A stretch of DNA of 64,000 nucleotides from Flavobacteriaceae bacterium (GTDB lineage: Bacteria; Bacteroidota; Bacteroidia; Flavobacteriales; Flavobacteriaceae). The notes beneath the pieces are model-generated. The model was not told the origin of the DNA, did not search any database, and was given only the letters and a program-made list of their open reading frames with translations. The stretch lies in contig JAENXC010000013.1 of NCBI GenBank assembly GCA_016649715.1, positions 1-64,000 of the forward strand, given 5' to 3'. Both the position numbers and the translations under genes were made by a program. Of this stretch, positions 16,974 through 25,234 are shown piece by piece. Position 1 is the stretch's first letter. Every line of letters begins with the position of its first letter.

Positions 16974-18614
16974 ATGAACATGCCAGCTATTTCAGTAATA
17001 ATAAGTACTTACAATTCGGAAGAATGGTTACGAAAAGTACTGGAGGGCTACATGTATCAAGATTACAAGAACTACGAGGTAATTGTTGCTGATGATGGTT
17101 CAAAAACCGAAACACGGGAACTTATAGAGTCTTTTCAGAATAAATATCCAGTCCCACTTAGGCATATTTGGCATGAAGATAAGGGATATAGGCGCCAGCG
17201 TATTTTGAATGAAGCTATTCTTAAAGCGAATTTTGAATATATTTTATTTACTGATGGGGACTGCATACCGAGAAAAGATTTCGTTTCGGTACATGCAAAG
17301 TTTGCTGAAAAGGGATACTTTCTTTCTGGGGGCTATTGCAAGTTACCCATGAAAACTAGTGAGGCCATTTCGCAAGAAGATATTGAAACAGAAAATTGTT
17401 TTAATGTGAAATGGTTGAAACAGCACGATAGACTGAAAGGAACACAAAGCTTGAAATTAAACTCAGGCCCAACAGTTGCAACCATTTTGGATTTGATAAC
17501 TCCTACCAATGCTAGTTTCAATAATTGCAACTCTTCAGCTTTTAAAGAAGATCTTTTAGCAATAAACGGATACGATGAGCGAATGCAATACGGAGGTCCC
17601 GACAGAGAGCTTGGCGAAAGACTTGAAAATTACGGATTAAAATCAAAACAGATTCGGCACAAGGCTATTTGCCTTCACTTGGACCATGCCAGGGGATATA
17701 AAACCAAAGAATCTTTGGAACGCAATCTTGCTATTCGCAAGGATACAAAAAAGAGCGAGCGCTATTGGACTGAGCATGGGATTAAAAAAACACCGTCTAT
17801 TTCTGTAATTGTAAGTACATATAATCAACCTGAATGGCTTAAAAAGGCTTTGTGGGGTTTTGAAAATCAGACCCAGAAAGATTTTGAAATCGTCATTGCT
17901 GATGATGGTTCTACTCCCGACACTTTGGAAATGATAGAAACCTTTAAAAAGACATCTCCTCTGGAAATATCACACGTTTGGCAGGAGGACAAAGGATTTA
18001 GAAAGACTATGATATTGAACAAAGCTATTCAAGCTTCCAAAGGGGAATATATTATTTTCACTGATGGAGATTGTATTCCAAAGTATGATTTTGTTGAAAC
18101 CCATAAAAAGAACCGAAAACCAAATTGTTTTCTTTCAGCGGGCTATTTGAAGCTTCCAATGGAGCTTTCAAAAGAAATTTTAAAAGAAGATATAGTTTCC
18201 CGTAAATGCTTTGATCCAAAATGGCTTATGCAACAAGGCCTAAAAAGAAGTTTCAAAATAAACAAGCTAACCTCTAGTGAGGTAAAAGAAAAATTTCTGA
18301 ATGCAATAACTCCTACAAGCCCAACATGGGATGGGAACAACGTTTCTGGTTGGCGCAAAGATATTCTTTCGGTAAATGGTTTCGACGAACGAATGCAATA
18401 TGGTGGAGAGGATCGCGAACTTGGCGAGCGCCTAATGAACAAAGGCATAAAACCTTTGCAGATACGCTATAGTACGGTAACCATACATTTGGATCATCCG
18501 CGTGGGTATGTAACTGACGATATGATTGTAAAAAACAAGGCAATTAGAAAGCAGACCAAGAAGAATAAAAGCGTTTGGACCGAATACGGCATTGAAAAAA
18601 AAGAAGCTCAATAA
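16974..18614 (+). CDS. Tandem two-domain GT2 glycosyltransferase (internal duplication)
   Basis: Two modules: PAISVIISTYNSEEWLRKVL...DGDCIP...MQYGGPDRELGERL and PSISVIVSTYNQPEWLKKAL...DGDCIP...MQYGGEDRELGERL. Confidence 0.9.
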   Translation: MNMPAISVIISTYNSEEWLRKVLEGYMYQDYKNYEVIVADDGSKTETRELIESFQNKYPVPLRHIWHEDKGYRRQRILNEAILKANFEYILFTDGDCIPRKDFVSVHAKFAEKGYFLSGGYCKLPMKTSEAISQEDIETENCFNVKWLKQHDRLKGTQSLKLNSGPTVATILDLITPTNASFNNCNSSAFKEDLLAINGYDERMQYGGPDRELGERLENYGLKSKQIRHKAICLHLDHARGYKTKESLERNLAIRKDTKKSERYWTEHGIKKTPSISVIVSTYNQPEWLKKALWGFENQTQKDFEIVIADDGSTPDTLEMIETFKKTSPLEISHVWQEDKGFRKTMILNKAIQASKGEYIIFTDGDCIPKYDFVETHKKNRKPNCFLSAGYLKLPMELSKEILKEDIVSRKCFDPKWLMQQGLKRSFKINKLTSSEVKEKFLNAITPTSPTWDGNNVSGWRKDILSVNGFDERMQYGGEDRELGERLMNKGIKPLQIRYSTVTIHLDHPRGYVTDDMIVKNKAIRKQTKKNKSVWTEYGIEKKEAQ

Positions 18615-18628
18615 TTATCCAAAAAACT

Positions 18629-18655
18629 TAAGGCGCTATTTTATAGCGTTTTTTA
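18629..18655. terminator. Hairpin (CGCTA-TTTTA-TAGCG-TTTTTT) shared by convergent genes
   Basis: Stem plus T tract; also encodes the C-terminus of the opposite gene. Confidence 0.6.
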
Positions 18656-19709
18656 AATGATGCGCTAAGAAAGGTTTCAGCTTTTTGAAAATTAACGCAG
18701 GAGTTAGCTCGTTATACATTACAGAAGGGTTTTCCTCTATTTTTTTTCGCTCTTCGCGTGTAAACGCTGTGTATAAATTAGGTTTTTCTTCCAAAAGATG
18801 AATGGATTCGTGCTGGATATGATCTTCAAAACTGCTCCAATCTTCTTTTTCAATATAAGGGGAATATACCGTAAAAGTAGGTTTGTGTAATGCTTTGGCA
18901 ATGTGTACGCTTCCACCTTCATTAGCGATTAGCATATCACACTTGTTCATCAATTTTATAAAACCTCGGATGGAATCTTCATAAATATCCAAATCTATTT
19001 GCGCTTTGTTTTTGCATAACCCATAAATTTTTAAAGCTTCCTCTTTTTGGTTTGGTGCATAATTGAAAAGTATTTTTGCTTTGTAATTTTCGGCGATATA
19101 ATCTATCATTTCTGCAACGTATGGGTACGGCATCGATTTTTGTGGCGTGCTGCCCAATACTCCCAACATAATTACGGGAAGGTTTTCGTTATTGGGAAAC
19201 TGATATTTTTTTTCTTCATCGGTTAAATAAATCAATGGCTCATATGCAGGGCTGGGAATTGGAAAAACCGAATGCACTAGATTCAATCTATTTTCAATAG
19301 CTTTGCCGCAGAACATAGTGTGGCGCGGAATGTAATTGATAGGATGCGAATAAAAAGGTAGACGTAATTTCTTTTTAATTCTTTTAAAACCGATACGATA
19401 TTCGGCCCCAGAAAGCAAACAGATCATTCTACTTTGAAACTTAGAATACGGATCAAAAATGATATCGTATTTTTCCTTTTTTATTTTTGAAATGGTCTGA
19501 AATAGTTTCGTAAGTTTCTTTAGTTCCTTTTCCTTTACAGAAATAACGCGATCTATAAACGGATTGTTTTCCAAAACACCTGCGGTATACTCATATACAA
19601 AATAGGTTACTTCACTTTCGGGAAAAACCTTCTTTATATTATTGGCAATAACGGAGCTGATGAGCACGTCGCCAATTCTTTTGTTCTGTATTACGAGTAT
19701 TTTCTTCAT
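18636..19709 (-). CDS. Glycosyltransferase family 9 (heptosyltransferase)
   Basis: ILVIQNKRIGDVLISSVIANNIKKVFPESEVTYFV, ANEGGSVHIAKALHKPT. Confidence 0.9.
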   Translation of the reverse strand: MKKILVIQNKRIGDVLISSVIANNIKKVFPESEVTYFVYEYTAGVLENNPFIDRVISVKEKELKKLTKLFQTISKIKKEKYDIIFDPYSKFQSRMICLLSGAEYRIGFKRIKKKLRLPFYSHPINYIPRHTMFCGKAIENRLNLVHSVFPIPSPAYEPLIYLTDEEKKYQFPNNENLPVIMLGVLGSTPQKSMPYPYVAEMIDYIAENYKAKILFNYAPNQKEEALKIYGLCKNKAQIDLDIYEDSIRGFIKLMNKCDMLIANEGGSVHIAKALHKPTFTVYSPYIEKEDWSSFEDHIQHESIHLLEEKPNLYTAFTREERKKIEENPSVMYNELTPALIFKKLKPFLAHHLKNAIK

Positions 19710-19726
19710 AAAGATTACCTTCGCGG

Positions 19727-19793
19727 ACCCCTGCCCCTAAAGGGGAAAATTGTTGTTATCTTTAAAATTCCTCCCTTTAGGGTTGGGGCAAGG
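19727..19793. repeat. Two inverted C/G-rich repeats between GT9 and kinase genes
   Basis: acccctgcccctaaaggggaaaa ... ttcctccctttagggttggggcaagg. Confidence 0.7.
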
Positions 19794-19799
19794 ATTTTA

Positions 19800-20594
19800 A
19801 TGAATTACCTTCGCAAAATACCTTTTTTGAATCTATCTTTTTTAAAAATGCGCGAAAATTTTGTTATTCACCCAAACTATTCCCATTTGGCTGCAAAGCT
19901 AAAGGATGTGCTAAACAATTTTTCAATAAAAGGGGAATACGTAACCAAGGGGGAGCGCAATGTTATAAAAATGGTGCAACTGAAGGGCACTTCTTTAAAT
20001 ATTAAGAAGTTTAAAACGCCGAATGCTTTTCAATCCTCGGTTTATCAGCACATTCGGAAGAGCAAGGCAAAACGCTCTTTTGAATACGCTTCAAAATTGA
20101 TTGAATTGGGGATTAACACTCCTTTTCCCGTGGGGTATTTGGAAGTGTTTTCAGGAGGGTTGAAGGAGAGTTTCTTCATAAGTGAGCACATTAACTACGA
20201 TTTCGATTTCCGTGAATTGATACACAATCCGGAATTTAAAAAAAGGAACGAGATTTTAAGACAATTTACCCAATTTACTTTTAAACTTCACGAAAACGGT
20301 GTAAATTTTTTGGACCATTCTCCAGGAAACACCTTGATAATTGAAAGTGATAAAAACAAGTTTGATTTCTATTTAATCGATTTAAACCGGATGCGTTTTG
20401 AACCTATGGATTTTAACGCACGGATGCACAATTTTAGAAGACTTTGGCTTTCTAAAACGATGATGAAGGTAATGGCGGAGGAATATGCCGAGCTTTACAA
20501 CAAGCCCGTGGACGGCACGTATGCGCTGATGTTGCACCACAGTAGGGTTTTTCAGAAGAAGATTAACAGTAAGAAGTTGCGGAAGCGGAAGTAA
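19800..20594 (+). CDS. Lipopolysaccharide kinase, WaaP/InaA (Kdo/heptose kinase-like)
   Basis: KLHENGVNFLDHSPGNTLII catalytic loop, FYLIDLNRMRF. Confidence 0.82.
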   Translation: MNYLRKIPFLNLSFLKMRENFVIHPNYSHLAAKLKDVLNNFSIKGEYVTKGERNVIKMVQLKGTSLNIKKFKTPNAFQSSVYQHIRKSKAKRSFEYASKLIELGINTPFPVGYLEVFSGGLKESFFISEHINYDFDFRELIHNPEFKKRNEILRQFTQFTFKLHENGVNFLDHSPGNTLIIESDKNKFDFYLIDLNRMRFEPMDFNARMHNFRRLWLSKTMMKVMAEEYAELYNKPVDGTYALMLHHSRVFQKKINSKKLRKRK

Positions 20595-20632
20595 CTTGCC
20601 TATGAGCAACGTATAGTGCGTTTTTTCTTCGA

Positions 20633-20932
20633 TTATAGGAATGTCAACCCTATCTTTCTATTCAATCCTTGCTCAAAAATTCGTATCAAGGTAGAAAGTT
20701 GAATATTTCCTTTTCCGTTTTCTAGTTTTGATATGTAGCTTTTTTTTGTTCCAGCTTTGTCCGCAAGTTGTTCCTGTGTAAGATTTGCATCTTTTCTGGC
20801 AGCTTTAAGCATTTCACTCACGATAAACATTTGAGCACCTTCTTCGTATTTATTTCGGCTTTCCGCCCCGATTTTTCCGTGTTCTAACTCAATTAGCTCG
20901 TCAAAATTCTTTATTTCTTTATAATCTTTCAT
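20633..20932 (-). CDS. HigA-like XRE-family antitoxin
   Basis: LTQEQLADKAGTKKSYISKLENGKGNIQLSTLIRI. Confidence 0.88.
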   Translation of the reverse strand: MKDYKEIKNFDELIELEHGKIGAESRNKYEEGAQMFIVSEMLKAARKDANLTQEQLADKAGTKKSYISKLENGKGNIQLSTLIRIFEQGLNRKIGLTFL

Positions 20933-21273
20933 AATCTTTGCTTTTTGTTTTCAAAATAGTCTTTCATCAATTGTTCTGCTTTACCGATTTCATTTTGCGG
21001 TGTCTTTTGGGTCTTTTTTTGAAAACCGTTAAAAAGCACTACAAGTTTTCCTTCATCGAAACAGCAGAAAATCCGAAATATATTTGATTGGTATTCAACT
21101 CGGATTTCATAAAGTCCGCTCGTTCCTGTTAAATGTTTTAAAAACTTTTCGGGAACTCGGTCAACTTGTTTAATCAATTCGAAAACGTATTGAATTTTAC
21201 CTTTTACTTCTTGAGTTTGTATTTGATAAAATTCAATAAAATGGTTTTCGTGAAAGATTATTTTTCTAACCAT
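20929..21273 (-). CDS. HigB/RelE-like toxin (phage-derived Gp49-like)
   Basis: RVPEKFLKHLTGTSGLYEIRVEYQSNIFRIFCCFDEGKLVVLFNGFQKKTQKTP; 4-bp overlap with antitoxin. Confidence 0.88.
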   Translation of the reverse strand: MVRKIIFHENHFIEFYQIQTQEVKGKIQYVFELIKQVDRVPEKFLKHLTGTSGLYEIRVEYQSNIFRIFCCFDEGKLVVLFNGFQKKTQKTPQNEIGKAEQLMKDYFENKKQRL

Positions 21274-21281
21274 TTCGCAAA

Positions 21282-21299
21282 GTTATCTTAAAAGATAAC
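21282..21299. promoter_or_regulatory. Candidate HigBA operator palindrome GTTATCTT-AA-AAGATAAC
   Basis: 8+8 bp perfect inverted repeat 9 bp upstream of the toxin start. Confidence 0.65.
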
Positions 21300-21360
21300 A
21301 ATTGCCAAGTTTTTATTTGTTTTTATCATAATAATAATTTTTGTCTTTTTAGAATCAAAC

Positions 21361-21444
21361 ACAATTTTAGAAGACTTTGGCTTTCAAAAACGATGATGAA
21401 GGTAATAGAAGATTAACAGTAAGAAGTTGTGGAGGCGGAGGTAG
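21361..21444 (+). pseudogene. Partial, internally deleted copy of the 3' end of the 19800..20594 kinase gene
   Basis: 21361-21406 matches 20428-20473 and 21407-21444 matches 20557-20594 (about 5 mismatches in 84 bp). Confidence 0.85.
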
Positions 21445-21500
21445 TTGACAGTATTCTGTGGCAGACGGCAGACGTTAATTTTCAATTTTCAATTCACAAT
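21445..21500. repeat. Degenerate heptad array (TTGACAG...CGGCAGA CGTTAAT TTTCAAT TTTCAAT TCACAAT)
   Basis: Units in one 7-bp register. Confidence 0.65.
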
Positions 21501-21506
21501 TAACCT

Positions 21507-22322
21507 TTAAACCGCCACCCCATACTCCCTTAACGCATCATTCAAAGAAGTTTTTAAATTTGTACTTTCCTTCCGCACCCCAATAATCAAAGCACACGGC
21601 ACTTGATATTCTCCTGCGGGAAATTTTTTGGTGTAACTTCCGGGTATTACCACCGAGCGTTCAGGCACAGAACCTTTAGTTTCTACTGGGGTTTCTCCAG
21701 TAACGTCTATAATTTTTGTGGAAGCGGTAAGCACCACATTGGCGCCCAAAACGGCTTCTTTACCAATGCGAACACCTTCCACCACAATACAGCGCGAACC
21801 TATAAAAGCACCATCTTCAACAATAACTGGGGCAGCTTGCAACGGTTCCAACACGCCGCCAATGCCTACGCCACCGCTAAGGTGTACGTTTTTGCCAATC
21901 TGTGCGCAACTGCCCACTGTGGCCCAAGTGTCCACCATGGTGCCTTCGTCCACATAAGCTCCAATATTTACATAGCTGGGCATTAGGATTACGCCTCTTG
22001 CAATATAGGCTCCGTGCCTTGCAACAGCGTGTGGAACCACGCGGATGCCTTTGGCCTCGTAACCTGTTTTTAAAGGTATTTTATCGTGATATTCAAAAAT
22101 GCCGACTTCAATTGTCTTCATTTTTTGGATGGGAAAGTAGAGCACGATTGCTTTTTTAACCCATTCGTTAACTTGCCAGCCAGTAGCGGTTGGTTCTGCA
22201 CAGCGCAATTTGCCTTCGTCACAAAGGTTGACCACTTCGCGGATGGCGACGATGGTTTCGGTTTCGGTGAGCAGGGAACGATCTTCCCAGGCATTTTCTA
22301 TGGTTTGTTGAAGTTCGGTCAT
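21507..22322 (-). CDS. dapD: 2,3,4,5-tetrahydropyridine-2,6-dicarboxylate N-succinyltransferase
   Basis: VVPHAVARHGAYIARGVILMPSYVNIGAYVDEGTMVDTWATVGSCAQIGKNVHLSGG. Confidence 0.96.
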   Translation of the reverse strand: MTELQQTIENAWEDRSLLTETETIVAIREVVNLCDEGKLRCAEPTATGWQVNEWVKKAIVLYFPIQKMKTIEVGIFEYHDKIPLKTGYEAKGIRVVPHAVARHGAYIARGVILMPSYVNIGAYVDEGTMVDTWATVGSCAQIGKNVHLSGGVGIGGVLEPLQAAPVIVEDGAFIGSRCIVVEGVRIGKEAVLGANVVLTASTKIIDVTGETPVETKGSVPERSVVIPGSYTKKFPAGEYQVPCALIIGVRKESTNLKTSLNDALREYGVAV

Positions 22323-22323
22323 C

Positions 22324-22386
22324 GGTTATCTGTTATCAGTTATCAGTTGTCGGTTATCAGTTGTCGGTTATCAGTTGTCGGTTGGG
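22324..22386. repeat. Heptad array GGTTATC/AGTTGTC (9 units)
   Basis: Strict 7-bp period. Confidence 0.92.
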
Positions 22387-22515
22387 TTTTTGTATTTGGC
22401 ATCCGTCACCTAACATCCAACTCCCAGCATCTTTTCCACAAATATAGCTTTCATATTTCAAAATTGCAGTTGATAATAGTATAGTAATTCACAAACCCTT
22501 ATTTTTGCAACCGTT

Positions 22516-22926
22516 ATGGGACGAATTTTAGCTTTGGATTACGGCAGCAAACGCACGGGCATCGCCATTACGGACGAGCTACAGCTCATTGCTTCTGGCT
22601 TGACAACGGTTGCTACTTCTGAATTGATGGATTTTTTAAAGAAATATATTGCTTCGGAAAAAGTGGAATTGGTTTTGGTGGGCGAACCAAAGCAAAAAGA
22701 TGGAACCCATTCCAACATTGAAGAAGAAATCCAGAAATTTTTAAAGAAATTTTCCGAAGTTTTTCCCGACTTGGAAGTGAAGCGAGTTGACGAGCGTTAT
22801 ACCAGTAAGATGGCTTTCCAAACCATGATTGACAGCGGTTTGAAAAAGAAGCAACGACAGAATAAGGCTTTGGTTGATGAGATTAGTGCGACGATTATTC
22901 TTCAACAGTTTCTTTATAATAAATAA
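22516..22926 (+). CDS. ruvX: Holliday junction resolvase-like RuvX (YqgF)
   Basis: ILALDYGSKRTGIAITDE, VDERYTSKMA. Confidence 0.94.
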   Translation: MGRILALDYGSKRTGIAITDELQLIASGLTTVATSELMDFLKKYIASEKVELVLVGEPKQKDGTHSNIEEEIQKFLKKFSEVFPDLEVKRVDERYTSKMAFQTMIDSGLKKKQRQNKALVDEISATIILQQFLYNK

Positions 22927-22932
22927 CGTGAA

Positions 22933-22960
22933 GAACAAAGAACAAAGAACAAAGAATAAA
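22933..22960. repeat. Heptad array GAACAAA x3 + GAATAAA
   Basis: Read directly. Confidence 0.85.
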
Positions 22961-23045
22961 GGAGTATGCAGTGGCAGTTTTCAGTAACAAGTGCTTCAAT
23001 AAAAAATTGCAATAGCAAATAAAGAATAACAATAGAAAATAAAAA

Positions 23046-23636
23046 ATGATTTTTCCAATAGTAGCCTACGGCGACCCTGTTTTAAGAAGGAAAACCGAAG
23101 AAATAACCAAAGCATATCCAAAGTTGGATGAACTGCTGATAAATATGTTTGAGACCATGTACGAAGCCCGCGGTATTGGTTTGGCTGCGCCGCAAGTTGG
23201 CGCGCCCGTCCGTCTTTTTATAGTGGATGCTACCCCTTTTGAGGATGATGAGGATCTTACTGAAGAAGAGCGAAAATTTGTCTCAACTTTTAAAAGAGTT
23301 TTTATCAATGCGCGAATTCTTGACGAATCTGGTGATGAGTGGGCATTTAACGAAGGTTGCTTGAGCATTCCAGACGTACGCGAGGATGTTTTTCGCCAAC
23401 CGGATATTGTGATAGAATACCAGGACGAAAATTTCAAAAAACACAAAGAAACATTCAGTGGAATGGTGGCCCGCATTATTCAGCATGAGTATGACCACAT
23501 TGAAGGCATACTCTTTACTGACAGGCTTTCGCCCTTGAAAAAACGATTGATCAAAAGCAAATTGGCCAATATATCCAAGGGAAACGTAAGTGTGGATTAC
23601 CGGATGAAATTCCCAAATGCTAAAAAGAAACGTTAA
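23046..23636 (+). CDS. def: Peptide deformylase
   Basis: GIGLAAPQVG, EGCLSIPD, QHEYDHIEGILF. Confidence 0.96.
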   Translation: MIFPIVAYGDPVLRRKTEEITKAYPKLDELLINMFETMYEARGIGLAAPQVGAPVRLFIVDATPFEDDEDLTEEERKFVSTFKRVFINARILDESGDEWAFNEGCLSIPDVREDVFRQPDIVIEYQDENFKKHKETFSGMVARIIQHEYDHIEGILFTDRLSPLKKRLIKSKLANISKGNVSVDYRMKFPNAKKKR

Positions 23637-23701
23637 CACACTTGTTTATATAAACCAAACCAAGGATATTTGTATCCGTTAAAACATTTTAAAAGTAATT
23701 T

Positions 23702-24247
23702 ATGAGCTTAGAAAAAGTGCTTTCCATTGCCGGCAAACCCGGACTCTACAAACTGAAAACCCAGACACGTGCAGGATTTCTTGCGGAATCACTTCTGGAC
23801 GGAAAAACCATAAACGTAAGCGGCCGCCACAACGTGAGCCTGCTTTCTGAAATTGCAGTTTATACCTTGACGGAAGAAGTTCCGCTGCGCGAAGTATTAA
23901 AGAAAATTTCTGAAAAAGAGGGCGGAAAGGAAGCTATAAGCCATAAAGCTTCCAAAGAGGAACTTGAAGAATATTTCTTCGGCATAATGCCAGATTATGA
24001 TGAAGACCGCGTCTATGCAAGCGATATTAAGAAAATAGTGCATTGGTACAATATGCTCATTAAAAACGGAATTACTGATTTTTCTGAAGCCAAAGAGGAA
24101 AACTCCGAAGAGGAAAAAGAAGTTATAAGCGCGAAGCCCAAAAAAGTTGCTTCTTCAAAAGCTGCGGCACCTAAGAGTGCTTCCCCAAAAGCATCTTCAA
24201 CCAAAAAAGGCGGGGCTACAAAAAATGCCGCTTCACGCAAAACCTAA
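23702..24247 (+). CDS. DUF5606-type protein with Lys/Ala/Ser-rich tail
   Basis: MSLEKVLSIAGKPGLYKLKTQTRAGFLAESL typical of Bacteroidota DUF5606. Confidence 0.75.
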   Translation: MSLEKVLSIAGKPGLYKLKTQTRAGFLAESLLDGKTINVSGRHNVSLLSEIAVYTLTEEVPLREVLKKISEKEGGKEAISHKASKEELEEYFFGIMPDYDEDRVYASDIKKIVHWYNMLIKNGITDFSEAKEENSEEEKEVISAKPKKVASSKAAAPKSASPKASSTKKGGATKNAASRKT

Positions 24248-24271
24248 TTATAAATTTCGTTTGAATAATAT

Positions 24272-24308
24272 AAATCCCGAAGGCTTCAAAACTTGCGGGA
24301 TTTTTTTG
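24272..24308. terminator. Rho-independent terminator-like hairpin
   Basis: AATCCCGAAG...CTTGCGGGATTTTTTT. Confidence 0.75.
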
Positions 24309-24353
24309 TTACTTCCAGCTTAAATTTAACCCTTCGACTGCGCTCAGGGTGAC

Positions 24354-24402
24354 AAGTTAAAAATTTAAAACCTGAAACCTGAAACCTGAAACAAGAAACA
24401 AT
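24354..24402. repeat. Heptad array AAACCTG x3, AAACAAG, AAACAAT running into the mazG start
   Basis: Strict 7-bp period up to the ATG. Confidence 0.85.
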
Positions 24403-25177
24403 GAAAAATTCCCGAAAAGACCAACTAAAAGCTTTTGACAGATTGTTGACCATTATGGACGAACTGCGCGAACAGTGCCCATGGGACAAAAAGCAGACGA
24501 TGGAAACCCTGCGCCATTTAACCATCGAGGAAACATACGAATTGGGTGATGCCATTTTGGACAATGATTTAAACGAAGTGAAAAAAGAATTGGGAGATGT
24601 GTTGCTCCACATTGTTTTTTATGCAAAGATTGGCAGCGAAACCAACGATTTTGACATAGCCGATGTGTGCAACGAAATTTGTGAAAAACTCATTTCGCGC
24701 CATCCACATATTTATGGCGATGTGAAAGTGGCGGACGAAGAAGAAGTAAAACGCAATTGGGAAAATTTAAAGTTGAAGGAAGGAAAAAAAAGCGTTTTGG
24801 AAGGCGTTCCAATATCGTTGCCAGCATTGGTAAAAGCGAGTAGAATTCAGGATAAAGTTGCTGGGGTAGGCTTTGATTGGGAAGAACCACAACAGATTTT
24901 TGAAAAATTGCAGGAAGAACTGGGCGAACTGCAACACGAAATAAATGAAGACAACCAAGAAAAAATAGAAGCCGAATTTGGCGATGTTCTTTTTTCGATG
25001 ATAAACTACGCGAGATTCCTAAAAGTAAATCCCGAAAACGCGCTGGAACGCACCAATAAAAAATTCATAAAACGCTTTCAGTATTTGGAAGGCAAAGCCA
25101 AAGAAATAAACAAATCTTTAAAAGATATGACCTTGGCGGAAATGGATGTTTTTTGGAACGAAGCTAAAAGTCAGTAG
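24401..25177 (+). CDS. mazG: Nucleoside triphosphate pyrophosphohydrolase MazG
   Basis: LREQCPWDKKQTMETLRHLTIEETYELGDAI, KKELGDVLLHIVFYAKIG. Confidence 0.95.
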   Translation: MKNSRKDQLKAFDRLLTIMDELREQCPWDKKQTMETLRHLTIEETYELGDAILDNDLNEVKKELGDVLLHIVFYAKIGSETNDFDIADVCNEICEKLISRHPHIYGDVKVADEEEVKRNWENLKLKEGKKSVLEGVPISLPALVKASRIQDKVAGVGFDWEEPQQIFEKLQEELGELQHEINEDNQEKIEAEFGDVLFSMINYARFLKVNPENALERTNKKFIKRFQYLEGKAKEINKSLKDMTLAEMDVFWNEAKSQ

Positions 25178-25204
25178 GCAGTGTTCAGTAGCAGTTGGCA
25201 GTTC
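25170..25204. repeat. Heptad array GTCAGTA GGCAGTG TTCAGTA GCAGTTG GCAGTTC overlapping the mazG stop
   Basis: Read directly. Confidence 0.75.
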
Positions 25205-25234
25205 AAAAATCTACAATTGTCAATCAAAAATCCC

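Noticed and set aside
10961-20594. Horizontally acquired biosynthetic gene cluster or prophage
   Set aside because: Contents are standard LPS/core glycan enzymes without integrase, tRNA or phage genes.
22324-22386. Possible CRISPR or iteron origin
   Set aside because: Pure 7-bp tandem array without spacers and no replication initiator nearby; part of the heptad family.
24286-24612. ORF encoding ...CHPERSRRVKF...
   Set aside because: HPERSRR is the translation of the CCCTTCGACTGCGCTCAGGGTGACA dispersed repeat; the ORF is antisense to mazG and spurious.
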